This document shows, one piece after another, positions 8,892-17,419 of a stretch of 64,000 nucleotides of DNA. Under the pieces are notes generated by a model. It was not told where the DNA came from, made no database searches, and saw only the letters and a list, made by a program, of their open reading frames with translations. A program made the position numbers and the translations under genes. How positions within the stretch are numbered: the first letter of the stretch is position 1; each line of letters starts with the position of its first letter. The stretch comes from Sedimenticola thiotaurini (lineage in GTDB: Bacteria; Pseudomonadota; Gammaproteobacteria; Chromatiales; Chromatiaceae), in the NCBI RefSeq assembly GCF_001007875.1, contig NZ_CP011412.1:3720001-3784000 (forward strand), read 5' to 3'.

Positions 8892-10754
8892 ATGCCATCC
8901 CCATTTGAGAGACCCCGGATGTTTTATAGAGAGAGTGCTGGAAACTGGTTGTTGAGGCTATGGGGGGCTGCCCTGCTGCTGGTGGTCAGTACTGTTGCGT
9001 TGGCCGAAAACGGTGACAGGGCGGATGCCCGCATACTGATCGATATCTCCGGCAGTATGAAACAGAACGATCCGCAAAATCTGCGGCGACCGGCACTGCG
9101 CATGCTGGTCGGGCTGTTGCCCCGGGAAACCCGGGCGGGGGTCTGGACCTTCGGTCAGTACGTCAACATGCTGATTCCGCTCGGCCAGGTGGATGGAAAG
9201 TGGAAAGACAAGGCCAGATCAGAAGCTGACAATATCGCCTCACCCGGTCAGTTCACCAATATCGAAGAGGTGATCAAACGGGCCATTGCGGACTGGGAGG
9301 GACCAGCGTCCGGCTATCAGCGCCACCTGATCCTGCTCACCGACGGCATGGTGGATATCAGCAATAATCCGCACAAAAATGCCGCTTCGCGTCAACGTAT
9401 CCTGGAGCAACTGTTGCCCCGGTTGCGGGCCCACAGTGCCCAGGTCCATACCATCGCCCTGTCCGAACGGGCTGATCACGATCTGATGCAGACCCTCTCC
9501 CGGGAGACCGGGGGCTGGTATGAGCAGGTTAATGATGCCGAGCAGCTCAAGCGGGTGTTTCTGCGCATCTTCGAACGGGTCGGGCGTCCTGACACCCTGC
9601 CGCTGACCGATAACAGTTTTCTGGTGGATAACAGTATCCAGGAGGTTACCCTGCTGGTGTTTCGCCAGGAGTCTGCCGAGCCGACGCGGGTTCTGCCGCC
9701 CTCAGGTGAATCCTTCGATGCCAGCACTGCGCCCCAGGGGGTGAACTGGCACCGGGATGTGGGCTACGACCTGTTGACCATCTCCCAGCCGGACACCGGG
9801 GAGTGGCATATCCAGGCGCCGATGGATCCGGATAATCGGGTCATCGTGGTCACCGATCTGAAGATGCGCGCCAGCCAGCTACCCAGTCGATTTGTCCGTG
9901 GAGAACAGTTGCCGCTGACCGTCTCCTTTACCAATCAGGGTAAGCAGATCGTCCGTAAGGAGTTTCTTGACGTAGTGACTCTGGAGGGCCGGTTCAGCGA
10001 TAGCCGGGGGAGCGCTGAGGCACAACCCATTTTCGATAACGGTGAAGCTGCTGACAAGGCGGCTGGAGACGGGGAGTTTACCCTGTTGGTGGGTAACGGG
10101 CTGAGTGCCGGTAAGGTGGAGTTGCTGATCCGTGCGGAAGGGAAAACCTTTCAGCGTGAACAGCGCCAGACGTTTGAGCTGGTCGATCCCATAGTCATGC
10201 GGCTGAAGCCGGATGGGGACGATGATGCCCTGCAACAGCTGAGTCTGCGCACCGATGTTGAACTGATCGACCCGGCAACATTGGTGTTTCAGGCGGAGCT
10301 GGTATCGCCGACCGGGGAGACCCGTTCGGTCGAACTGCAGCCCGGAACGGAAGCGGGGGCGCTGGAGGCATCCATTAACAGTGCGGAGCTGGTGGGTGAC
10401 TGGACCCTGTCCGTTTCCGTACAAGGGCAGACCCGCGATGGTGCTGAACTGGAACTGCTACTTGATCCACTGACGGTACAGGGTACATCAGCGGTGGCGG
10501 AAAAACCGCTGGAGCCGGCACCGGAACCAGAGCCGGTGGTGGAGCCTGAGCCTCCGCTCAGCCCGCCGGCACCTGAACCGGAAGATAGTTTCACCCAGGA
10601 TGTCACTCTGTTCGGGATTGCCAACCTGTTGCTTGCACTGCTGGTGGTAGTGGTCACCTGGTTTATGCGGCGACGTAAAAAAGCTAGCGAGTTTCAGGTG
10701 GAGGAAGCAGGGTCTGCTGAAAAGGGTGTGGACGAAGGAGAGTCTGAGAAATGA
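8892..10754 (+). CDS. von Willebrand factor A domain membrane protein
   Basis: 620 residues. The signal or anchor is at about 20-38 (WGAALLLVVSTVALAEN) and is followed directly by a vWA domain with an intact MIDAS start D51-I-S53-G-S55 and LLTDGMVDIS. Beta-rich periplasmic repeats run from about 240 to 530, then a Pro-Glu-rich hinge (EPAPEPEPVVEPEPP) and a C-terminal membrane helix (about 575-595) with a basic RRRKK stop. It resembles the uncharacterised vWA family TIGR03503; that match is from memory. A second ATG at 8919 is also possible. It overlaps the next gene by ATGA, so the two are coupled. Confidence 0.8.
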   Translation: MPSPFERPRMFYRESAGNWLLRLWGAALLLVVSTVALAENGDRADARILIDISGSMKQNDPQNLRRPALRMLVGLLPRETRAGVWTFGQYVNMLIPLGQVDGKWKDKARSEADNIASPGQFTNIEEVIKRAIADWEGPASGYQRHLILLTDGMVDISNNPHKNAASRQRILEQLLPRLRAHSAQVHTIALSERADHDLMQTLSRETGGWYEQVNDAEQLKRVFLRIFERVGRPDTLPLTDNSFLVDNSIQEVTLLVFRQESAEPTRVLPPSGESFDASTAPQGVNWHRDVGYDLLTISQPDTGEWHIQAPMDPDNRVIVVTDLKMRASQLPSRFVRGEQLPLTVSFTNQGKQIVRKEFLDVVTLEGRFSDSRGSAEAQPIFDNGEAADKAAGDGEFTLLVGNGLSAGKVELLIRAEGKTFQREQRQTFELVDPIVMRLKPDGDDDALQQLSLRTDVELIDPATLVFQAELVSPTGETRSVELQPGTEAGALEASINSAELVGDWTLSVSVQGQTRDGAELELLLDPLTVQGTSAVAEKPLEPAPEPEPVVEPEPPLSPPAPEPEDSFTQDVTLFGIANLLLALLVVVVTWFMRRRKKASEFQVEEAGSAEKGVDEGESEK

Positions 10755-11683
10755 TCGAAGTAAGCCGCTTACTCCTGATGATATTGATTGAACTGCTCAT
10801 CCTGAGTAGCGCCTGCGCCGGTGTCATTACCTATCTGTTTCTCTCCAAGCGCCGCCGCGAGCGGGCCGCCGTCAAGAGTCTCATTGCCGCTGTTCGACAG
10901 GACAGCGAGCGTCGTGACGGTGAAACCCGTCAGGTTCTGCAGCAACGGTTTGGATTGTCCGGTGGGGGGCTGGACGAGACGGCAGGTAAAATCAGCCGTG
11001 GGGAGAAGCAGTTCTACCAAACGGTGATCGACCTGTTTCTGCACCGCAACACGGTGGCATTACAGAACTTTTCGGTGGATTACGAAAAGTCGGTTGAGCC
11101 TTACCGGACGCTGGAGCTGTCGCTGGGAACGGCGGGCGCGGCAACTGAACCGCCTGCTGAGGCGCCGGATGACTCCGCTGATGAGCTTTACTTGCTGCGG
11201 GAGGAAAACAAGCGCTTGTCGGACGAACTGCAACTGACCATGAACACCATGGGCACCATGTTGAATGAATACACCCAGATGTTTGCCGGTGGCGCAGAAG
11301 CTGGCATGGACAGGAGCAAGATACGTCAACTGATTGCCCCAGGGGCAGACTCAGGAGCCCCATCCGGCGATGAAACTGCCGAACCGCCGGCCGAGGAGGC
11401 AGCAGCAGGGCCAGACCCCGATCCGGAGTCGCTCGGGGATGAGGCGCAGCAGGTGGGCGATGAATCACCGGTCGAGGGTGATGAGCCGGTGGTGCCGGAC
11501 CAGCCGGACGGGGATATTGAAGTGGTGGCTGAGGATGGGGTGTCCACTAGCCCTGATCAGGATGAAGCAGTGCAGGTTAATGCCGATTCACAGGATACCC
11601 CGGCGGGTTTGCACCCAGCCCAGGACGAGGAGGTGGTTAACCTGGATGATGTGCTGGAAGATCCGGATAGCAAAGATACCTGA
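10751..11683 (+). CDS. Membrane-anchored coiled-coil protein of unknown function
   Basis: 310 residues. One N-terminal membrane helix (LLLMILIELLILSSACAGVI) is followed by a basic cytoplasmic linker (SKRRRERAAVK), a helical body and a short coiled coil near residues 140-175 (LLREENKRLSDELQLTMNT). The last third is disordered and very acidic, rich in Asp, Glu, Pro and Gly. The family is not recognised. The 4-bp ATGA overlap with the vWA gene implies a complex or shared process in the inner membrane. A hairpin follows before the converging soxZ. Confidence 0.72.
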   Translation: MIEVSRLLLMILIELLILSSACAGVITYLFLSKRRRERAAVKSLIAAVRQDSERRDGETRQVLQQRFGLSGGGLDETAGKISRGEKQFYQTVIDLFLHRNTVALQNFSVDYEKSVEPYRTLELSLGTAGAATEPPAEAPDDSADELYLLREENKRLSDELQLTMNTMGTMLNEYTQMFAGGAEAGMDRSKIRQLIAPGADSGAPSGDETAEPPAEEAAAGPDPDPESLGDEAQQVGDESPVEGDEPVVPDQPDGDIEVVAEDGVSTSPDQDEAVQVNADSQDTPAGLHPAQDEEVVNLDDVLEDPDSKDT

Positions 11684-11708
11684 TCAACACCGGACCAACT
11701 GCCCATAG

Positions 11709-11749
11709 GGACCTGCCCGGACCACCTCGCGGTAGTACCGGGCAGGTCC
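11709..11749. terminator. Hairpin between convergent transcripts
   Basis: Perfect 12-bp inverted repeat GGACCTGCCCGG (11709-11720) / CCGGGCAGGTCC (11738-11749) with a 17-nt loop. It has no T-tract on either strand, so it may act as a transcript 3'-end protector or a Rho-assisted site rather than a classical intrinsic terminator. Confidence 0.5.
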
Positions 11750-11756
11750 GAAACCA

Positions 11757-12071
11757 TCAGCTTACCTTAGCCGTGGCGGATGCACTGTTGCCCTGGTTGT
11801 CAACCCAGGTCAGGGTCAGTTCGTCACCCTCTTTTGCGCCCCGGTATTTGAAAGAGATGTAGGGGTTTTTAGAGATGCCGCCGCTCCACTGGGCATCGAT
11901 CACCTCTTTGCCGCTTGAAGTACAGGTGATCTCCTGGATGAAATGGGCCGGGATTATTTCACCTTTGCTGTCTTTGCGGTTGCCGGTCTCCATGGGGTGG
12001 GACATCAATGCTTTTACGGTTACCACGTCATCTTTCAGCTTGGCCCGTATCTTGATGGATTTTGTTGCCAT
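11757..12071 (-). CDS. soxZ: Thiosulfate-oxidation carrier subunit SoxZ
   Basis: 104 residues. The sequence follows the SoxZ pattern throughout: KIRAKLKDDVVTVKALMSHPMETG near the start, AHFIQEI, and an immunoglobulin-like C-terminus ending GNSASATAKVS. SoxZ pairs with SoxY to form the periplasmic carrier of thiosulfate-derived sulfur. It lacks its own signal peptide, as expected, because it is exported with the Tat-targeted SoxY. GAGGAGTGAATA precedes the ATG. It lies 68 bp downstream of soxY in the same transcript. Confidence 0.95.
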   Translation of the reverse strand: MATKSIKIRAKLKDDVVTVKALMSHPMETGNRKDSKGEIIPAHFIQEITCTSSGKEVIDAQWSGGISKNPYISFKYRGAKEGDELTLTWVDNQGNSASATAKVS

Positions 12072-12139
12072 TATTCACTCCTCATAAATCTGTTCGATCG
12101 TCCGGATCGGCGATGATCCGGAAACTCGCAATGGGGTGT

Positions 12140-12616
12140 TTATCCGCCGCAACCGCCGATGGTCACCTTGACCTCTTTAGCGGCTTTGTAGAGCTTGCCG
12201 TCGGCCTTGACCACGGCGATCACATCGCCACTCTTGCCCATCTTGATGCGCGAGGAGACGAACCCTTCTGCACCCTCTTTCAGGTCGAAGTTGGCAATCA
12301 GTGGAACCGGGTTGTTGGCCGCAATAATGGCGATCGATTCTGCACCGGTCAGAGTAGTGGAGACGGTTACCGGGACCACTGCGCCATTCTCTGCGATGTC
12401 CGGTGCCTTGATCTTGATGGCGTCGCTCTCCTCTGCGTTATCTGCTCCCAGCAGTGCGTTCAATGCACCGGGAATATCCTTGGCGGCAAAGGCTTCTTTA
12501 GGCCAGGCGGCCAGTACGGTGGTCGGGCTTAGCAGTCCGGCGCCGATGGCGATTCCAATCGTGCTGGTGGCTACAGAGCCTTTCAGTAGTAGTCGACGTT
12601 TTAAATCGGTCTTCAT
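12140..12616 (-). CDS. soxY: Thiosulfate-oxidation carrier protein SoxY
   Basis: 158 residues. A Tat signal (KRRLLLKGS, then a hydrophobic run to about residue 36) leads into the SoxY domain, which ends in the GGCGG-type swinging arm (IGGCGG) whose Cys156 covalently carries sulfane sulfur. ATG at 12616 has AGGAG upstream and is preferred to the in-frame start six codons earlier. Only soxYZ occurs here; soxA, soxB, soxX, soxC and soxD are not in the window. This fits dsr-containing oxidisers, which often scatter their sox genes and lack soxCD. Confidence 0.95.
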   Translation of the reverse strand: MKTDLKRRLLLKGSVATSTIGIAIGAGLLSPTTVLAAWPKEAFAAKDIPGALNALLGADNAEESDAIKIKAPDIAENGAVVPVTVSTTLTGAESIAIIAANNPVPLIANFDLKEGAEGFVSSRIKMGKSGDVIAVVKADGKLYKAAKEVKVTIGGCGG

Positions 12617-13055
12617 CTTTATCTCCTGTCTCAACAGAGGGACGGTGTTTGTCTGTCGTTAAGAGGCGCCTGTGATCTGGTCCGAAAGGCCGGACCAGAT
12701 AGTTGTTTTCATTCCGAATCAGTTACAGGAATTGCTCTGTCTCCGATTTCCCCAACCCGCAGTTTCCGCACGGCACACCGTTGGTGTGTCGGTTGGTCTT
12801 GCCATCAAACGCTTGGAGTGCACTTCCCGGTGCCTGGATAAGCAGCAGACTCAGCGACAAAGTCAGCTTGTCTGGTGCGGAACGGGAGTGAGTACCATCG
12901 GGAATGAAAACTGTGTATCTATCCTCCAAAAAAATTTATCCACGGCCGGCGACTTGTTTATGCTTATTATTTGGATCCTGTCTATCGCCGTGTCCGTGCT
13001 GCCAGGCTGAGCCAAGCATAACCCATGCCTTGGTTAGGGAAAAGAGGGTAATTAC
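12617..13055. other. Non-coding region between soxY and the M48 protease gene
   Basis: About 440 bp with no credible gene. It must hold the soxYZ promoter (leftward). It contains the 12675-12700 dyad, a short GCACACC/GGTGTGT repeat near 12773, and an imperfect palindrome (CCAAGCAT / ATGCCTTGG) near 13012-13033 that may end a transcript. I could not place -35/-10 elements with confidence. Confidence 0.5.
12675..12700. promoter_or_regulatory. Inverted repeat upstream of soxY
   Basis: Perfect 10-bp inverted repeat ATCTGGTCCG / CGGACCAGAT with a 6-nt loop, 59 bp upstream of the soxY start. It could be a regulator-binding dyad or a 5'-leader hairpin of the soxYZ mRNA; no protein can be assigned. 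Confidence 0.4.
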
Positions 13056-14603
13056 CTAGTTGTCACGCGCTTTCAGATCGCGTTCCTCGGTCCGGATCTC
13101 TTTCAGGCGGGCAGCCATCCTCGCACTTTCGTAATAACTCAGCGTTCGGTCTTTCAGTGCTATCTCCAGTTGCATGGCGGCCGGTCTTAATGCGCCGCTG
13201 TGATAATAATATTCGGCCAGGTACTGGTGTCCGCTGGTCTTGTTCCCGGCGTCACCGGAAGCCTGGGCCAGCAATTTATAGAGCAGGGTGTCGTCCGGCC
13301 GGCCGGTGAGCTGCGGCTCCAGAATTTTCTTTACCTCTTTGGGCCGGCCGAGATCCAGTAGTGCCTGGGCGTAGTAGATCGCCAGCGGGTAGTTGCCCGG
13401 GTGTTGATCAAGTCCCTGCCTGAGCAGTTCGGCGCCGGCTGCCGATTGTCCGGAGAGCTTTTCAAGTTCGGCCTTGGCGACGATATATTCAATCTGCTCC
13501 GGCCGGTCAGCCAGCAGTCCGTCGATCATTTTGCGGGCCTGATCAAACTCCCTGCCCAGGATCAGGGCAAGTGTATAGCCATACTTATGGGCCTCCTCGT
13601 TACGATAGCGCCCGTCATTCAACGCCTTGCTGTAGAACTGGATGCCTTCGCTTGCATCATTAAATGCCTTGACGCGCAGGCGTTCCCGGGCCAGGTGATA
13701 GGCCAGTGAGTCACGCCGCTGCCGGTAGGGAAATGCCTCGGCCCGGCCATAGGCGTCGGCGATACGGTTACTGGTGACCGGGTGAGTACGCAGAAACTCG
13801 GGCAGTTCGCCGTTATCGTACAGCCGTGAAGCCTTGCCCATTCTGGAGAAGAACACCGGCATGGACGTGGGATCGAAGCCGGCGTTGGCCAGGGTGCGGA
13901 TGCCGATCGCGTCGGCTTCCTCTTCATGAGAACGGGTGAAATTGATCTGCCTTTGCAGCATGCCGGCCTGCACCCCGGTAGCGGCGGCCATCCCCACATC
14001 GGGATTGTTGGTGGCGGCGCCGATGATCACCGCGGCGATGGCGACAGCCGCTGCCGGCAGCGACATGCTGTTCACCGCATCGTAGGTGCGCACCAGGTGC
14101 TTCTGGGTTACATGGGCCACCTCGTGGGCAATCACCGAGGCAAGTTCGCTCTCCGATTCGGTAGTGATCACCAGGCCGGAATAGACCCCGATATGACCAC
14201 CAGGGCCGGCAAAAGCATTCACCTGGGGACTATCGATCATGAAGAACTCATAACTGCCGACGGCATCCTCACTGGCACTGATCAACTGCTCCCCCAGGGA
14301 TTGGATATAGGCAGATAACAGGGGATCCTGGATAACCGACATGGAGTTGCGGATGCTGCGCATGAAGGCGCGACCCAATCGCTTCTCTTCCGCCGGGGAG
14401 AGGACATTGCCGGATGGGTTGCCGATATCGGGCAGATCCAGCTGCTCCAGCGCCCGTGTGGCAGGGGCGGTCGTCAGCAGCGCTACGCAGAGCAGGCTGG
14501 CCAGTAGTGGCTTTATCACGTAAATCAGATACATGCTTTGAGAGACAAGGCGTGCATCTGATAGTTCAGCCGATGGCCATCGGGGTGTGAGGCTTGAGTT
14601 CAC
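13056..14603 (-). CDS. BepA-like M48 metalloprotease with TPR domain
   Basis: 515 residues from the GTG at 14603 (AGGGA upstream), or 492 from ATG 14534, whose product begins with a clean signal peptide (MYLIYVIKPLLASLLCVALL). The zinc motif HEVAH and the downstream Glu (SHEEEADAIG) mark an active M48 peptidase; TPR helices fill the C-terminal half. BepA-type proteases act in the periplasm on outer-membrane protein and LptD assembly. The role by analogy is likely but unproven. The start is uncertain: the GTG adds 23 residues before the signal peptide. Confidence 0.88.
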   Translation of the reverse strand: MNSSLTPRWPSAELSDARLVSQSMYLIYVIKPLLASLLCVALLTTAPATRALEQLDLPDIGNPSGNVLSPAEEKRLGRAFMRSIRNSMSVIQDPLLSAYIQSLGEQLISASEDAVGSYEFFMIDSPQVNAFAGPGGHIGVYSGLVITTESESELASVIAHEVAHVTQKHLVRTYDAVNSMSLPAAAVAIAAVIIGAATNNPDVGMAAATGVQAGMLQRQINFTRSHEEEADAIGIRTLANAGFDPTSMPVFFSRMGKASRLYDNGELPEFLRTHPVTSNRIADAYGRAEAFPYRQRRDSLAYHLARERLRVKAFNDASEGIQFYSKALNDGRYRNEEAHKYGYTLALILGREFDQARKMIDGLLADRPEQIEYIVAKAELEKLSGQSAAGAELLRQGLDQHPGNYPLAIYYAQALLDLGRPKEVKKILEPQLTGRPDDTLLYKLLAQASGDAGNKTSGHQYLAEYYYHSGALRPAAMQLEIALKDRTLSYYESARMAARLKEIRTEERDLKARDN

Positions 14604-14719
14604 AATATTCCCTGCAACAAATGGGTTGTGTCTTCAGATTGCCCCAATATAACAGGGTTTTTAATCCGGATCAGGCCAGGGCCCCTCGATTGTCTGGATG
14701 GCCGATATCTGTTGTGCGC

Positions 14720-15274
14720 TCAGCTGAACAGATTTTTCACCGTGCGGGTCAGCTGTTTCAGCAGTTCGGGAGCGTCGCTATCCATCACCTGATCGATCAC
14801 CCAGCGGTTCACCTGGCTGTCCCCCATGGCCTGCTGGATCTCGTAACCGAGATGACGCAGGAAAGGGTAGGTGGGCCCCTCATCGGTATAGCCGAATTCG
14901 GCATATTCACCGGCCCGTTGGTTGAAGGTTTCGATGAAGCTGGTGCGGTAATCACCGGCGCCCAGCAGGGATTGGCTGTTCTCTTCATAATGATCCGCCA
15001 GTTTCAATACCATAGCGGTCACCAGTTCCCGACGCTGTTCATCGGTAATTGATTCGTACAGCATGCGTTCCACGGCCAGCGCCTGAAAGATCAGGTACTC
15101 CGCAACGACCGCCAGGCGCTGGGCATCGTCCCTGTAAGCAAAGTGCTGGCTGTGCAGGTTGATCGCCTTGTCCACTCCCAAGCGCCAGGCGTTGAATGCG
15201 ATGGCACCGCCAATCTCCTCCAGTGAACGTTCAGATTCCTCTTTATGCCACTGGCTCTTCAGTCTCAACGCCAT
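14720..15274 (-). CDS. Conserved-looking hypothetical protein, 184 aa
   Basis: All-helical soluble protein with no cysteines, signal or membrane segment. It is rich in aromatic-charged helices (YLIFQALAVERMLYESI, LADHYEENSQSL). CGAGGATAT before the ATG gives a fair ribosome site. I do not recognise the family. The gene appears monocistronic, with its own upstream AT-rich region near 15300-15350, and is divergent from the FmdE-like gene. Confidence 0.7.
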   Translation of the reverse strand: MALRLKSQWHKEESERSLEEIGGAIAFNAWRLGVDKAINLHSQHFAYRDDAQRLAVVAEYLIFQALAVERMLYESITDEQRRELVTAMVLKLADHYEENSQSLLGAGDYRTSFIETFNQRAGEYAEFGYTDEGPTYPFLRHLGYEIQQAMGDSQVNRWVIDQVMDSDAPELLKQLTRTVKNLFS

Positions 15275-15470
15275 AAATATATCCTCGTTACGGTAAGCAT
15301 TGTTGGCTTATCCGGTGTAAATATTAGTTCGGATTAATATAGCACAGCGTGTGATCTGTTCCAGATCAGAGGATGGCTTATTGCGGCCCTGAATTGATCT
15401 GGTATAAGGCGCGCGCTATCGCTGTGTGGAAAATGAAGCTCAATTCAGTTACCCATACCCGGAGCTCACC

Positions 15471-16088
15471 ATGGGATATCCCGCCTTTTTTGATCGAATC
15501 GAGCCGTTACGGCTCCATGACCCCCTGGCCGAGATTTTGGGGAGCTTTGTTGATGGTATCGTGGAGATTCACTATCTGGATGTGGTGCGGTTGGCAGGCC
15601 ACTCCTGTCCCACGGTGGCGGGTGCTTATCTGATGGCGAAAAAGGGGCTGGAGGCACTTTACGGAGAGAAGACAATGCCGGAACGGGGTGATATCGCTGT
15701 GGAGATGCAGCAAGGGATTGGTGAGGGTGTCACCGGGGTGGTTGCCAATGTACTCTCCTATATCACCGGCGCTACAGACCAGGGTGGATTTCACGGTCTG
15801 GCGGGGCGCTTCGATCGACGTAATCTGTTGACGTTCGGCCATGCAGGTACGGCATCGGTCAGTCTGATCAGGCGGGATACGGGCCGGCGCCTCTCCATGA
15901 CCTATGACCCCAGTGTAGTGCCGGTTGACCCTGCCATGGAGAGGCTTTTTCCCAGAGTCCTGGCGGGAAAGGCTGACGCCGATGAAGCGCTGCGGTTCGG
16001 CATCCTGTGGCAGAGGCGGGTGGAGGCGATTCTGTGTGAGTACGCGGATGATCCCTGGTTGCTGGTATTACAAGCTGAGCAGATGTGA
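15471..16088 (+). CDS. FmdE-domain protein
   Basis: 205 residues. The core AGHSCPTVAGAYLMAKKGLEALYG matches the N-terminal domain of formylmethanofuran dehydrogenase subunit E-like proteins (FmdE/GSU-type), with a conserved His-Cys pair. No methanofuran genes are near, so the label is a domain name and not a function; FmdE-like domains outside methanogens are poorly understood and often metal-binding. ATG at 15471 has GGAG 7 bp upstream and is preferred to the GTG at 15426. A terminator at 16195 follows. Confidence 0.75.
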   Translation: MGYPAFFDRIEPLRLHDPLAEILGSFVDGIVEIHYLDVVRLAGHSCPTVAGAYLMAKKGLEALYGEKTMPERGDIAVEMQQGIGEGVTGVVANVLSYITGATDQGGFHGLAGRFDRRNLLTFGHAGTASVSLIRRDTGRRLSMTYDPSVVPVDPAMERLFPRVLAGKADADEALRFGILWQRRVEAILCEYADDPWLLVLQAEQM

Positions 16089-16194
16089 CCAGGCGTTATG
16101 ACAGCAATCGATCCGGTGTGGCTGAATCAGATGCCCCGCGGGATAGTGGTTAAACGCGTTTTTGGGCAACAGGTTGGAGAGTGAGAAAATGGAA

Positions 16195-16222
16195 GGTGGC
16201 ACACAGGCCACCAGCCATTTTT
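16195..16222. terminator. Bidirectional intrinsic terminator
   Basis: Inverted repeat GGTGGC/GCCACC with a 6-nt loop, followed by ATTTTT on the plus strand and by a T-rich TTCCATTTTC on the minus strand. It lies between the converging FmdE-like and DsrC-like genes. Confidence 0.65.
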
Positions 16223-16230
16223 GGATTTGC

Positions 16231-16575
16231 TCAGTAACCACCCTTGCGTTTGGTTTCCGGCAGACCGGCAATCTTGCCCGCCTGTTTGGACGGACCCATC
16301 GGAAAGTGTTCGTAGAGTGCCTTGGCATCCACCTTTTCCAAATCAGTCCAGACCGATTTGAAGTGCTTGACCATGTTGCGCTCGTTCGGCTGGTTACCGT
16401 TGTTGTTGAAGTACTCGTCGCGCAGATAGTTGATCACTTCCCAGGCTTTCTCTGAAAGGGTGATGCCTTCTGCTTCAGCGATTACGTTGGCCAGTTCCTC
16501 GCTCCAGTCTTCGTGATTCACCAGGTAGCCGTTTTCGGTGGTCTCGATGGTGTTACCGTTCAGTTGATAGGACAT
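16231..16575 (-). CDS. DsrC/TusE-family protein lacking both C-terminal cysteines (RspA-like)
   Basis: 114 residues aligning along its length with DsrC from this window (EGYLVN, FPxGPxKQA, AGLP). The two sulfur-handling cysteines are gone: the penultimate-helix Cys is Gly100 (SKQAGKIAGLP) and the tail reads ETKRKGGY in place of KPTGCI. There is no cysteine anywhere. It therefore cannot carry sulfur and fits the cysteine-less DsrC homologues called RspA, thought to be regulatory. ACCGGAGG precedes the ATG. It has its own 163-bp upstream region and ends at a terminator, so it is probably monocistronic. Confidence 0.88.
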   Translation of the reverse strand: MSYQLNGNTIETTENGYLVNHEDWSEELANVIAEAEGITLSEKAWEVINYLRDEYFNNNGNQPNERNMVKHFKSVWTDLEKVDAKALYEHFPMGPSKQAGKIAGLPETKRKGGY

Positions 16576-16738
16576 TGCTTACCTCCGGTTTTGTTATATC
16601 ACCACCCCGGGCCAACCTGTACTGGATGGCCGTGCAAATGTTTGATGGTGGTCAATTTAAGGGTATTAATGAAAACTTATATGTTATAGGGGCTGCCGGC
16701 AAAATTAAACCGATTCTTGACCCGGTTTTGTCGTCCGC

Positions 16739-17407
16739 CTAAAAGGATTTCTGTGGTAGAAACAGGCCGCAGCCGAGCGCCCGGTAGGGGCCCAGTCCCT
16801 GTTCCTGCAGGGTAACCGCATCTTCATAGGAGAGTTCAGCCACCATCAGGCTGCGGGTGTGGATCGGTCCGTCGGGGCTCTCCAGTCGATGGGGCTTGCC
16901 GCAGAGGATTTTTTTGAAACGCAGTCCCATGCTGTTCAGTTCACTGACAGCCCACTGGATAAACTGCTCTTCCGGTAGCTCCGGATCAGCGGCAATATAG
17001 CGGGCGTAGAGAAATCGGGTCATGGCCAGTGGTTTTGGTCGGCTTCCCTGGATCGTCATGGGGTGGCCGGCGATATCCAGGGTCTGTCCTACCAGTGTTT
17101 CTGCCGCTTCTGCCAGCGCTGTCGGTAATCGGAGGGTCAGCGGGGTTCGTCTGGAGAGGTGCAGCAGTGCATCCCGAGACTCGGGCCGTTCCCAGCCGTT
17201 ACCGGATTCTGCGCCGTGGATCAGGTGCAGTCCCACTTTTGGCTCACTCATGAACCAGGGCAGGTGCGCCTGAATGGCCTGGGCCAGGGTCCAGGCGTGA
17301 TCAACCGGCAGTGTCGGGCAGCTGATCCGAAACTGCAGGTCTATGATGTCCCGGGGAACAACAAAGCTCTCTTCACCGGTATCTTCGTCCCAATACATCC
17401 TCTTCAA
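16739..17407 (-). CDS. Orphan Cas6/Cmx6-like RNA-binding protein
   Basis: 222 residues. The pattern matches the Cas6/Cmx6 family (TIGR02807, from type I-MYXAN systems): an early strand then LPVDHAWTLAQAI, VGLHLIHGAESGNGW, TLDIAGHPMTI, FLYARYIAADPELPEEQF, and the C-terminal glycine-rich loop GLGPYRALGCGLFLP. Cas6 proteins are ferredoxin-fold endoribonucleases that cut CRISPR transcripts. No CRISPR array or other cas gene is visible in 64 kb, so a non-CRISPR RNA role is possible. It is 12 bp downstream of the 234-residue gene. The family call is fairly firm; the function is open. Confidence 0.75.
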   Translation of the reverse strand: MKRMYWDEDTGEESFVVPRDIIDLQFRISCPTLPVDHAWTLAQAIQAHLPWFMSEPKVGLHLIHGAESGNGWERPESRDALLHLSRRTPLTLRLPTALAEAAETLVGQTLDIAGHPMTIQGSRPKPLAMTRFLYARYIAADPELPEEQFIQWAVSELNSMGLRFKKILCGKPHRLESPDGPIHTRSLMVAELSYEDAVTLQEQGLGPYRALGCGLFLPQKSF

Positions 17408-17419
17408 CCTGTTCTGTCG

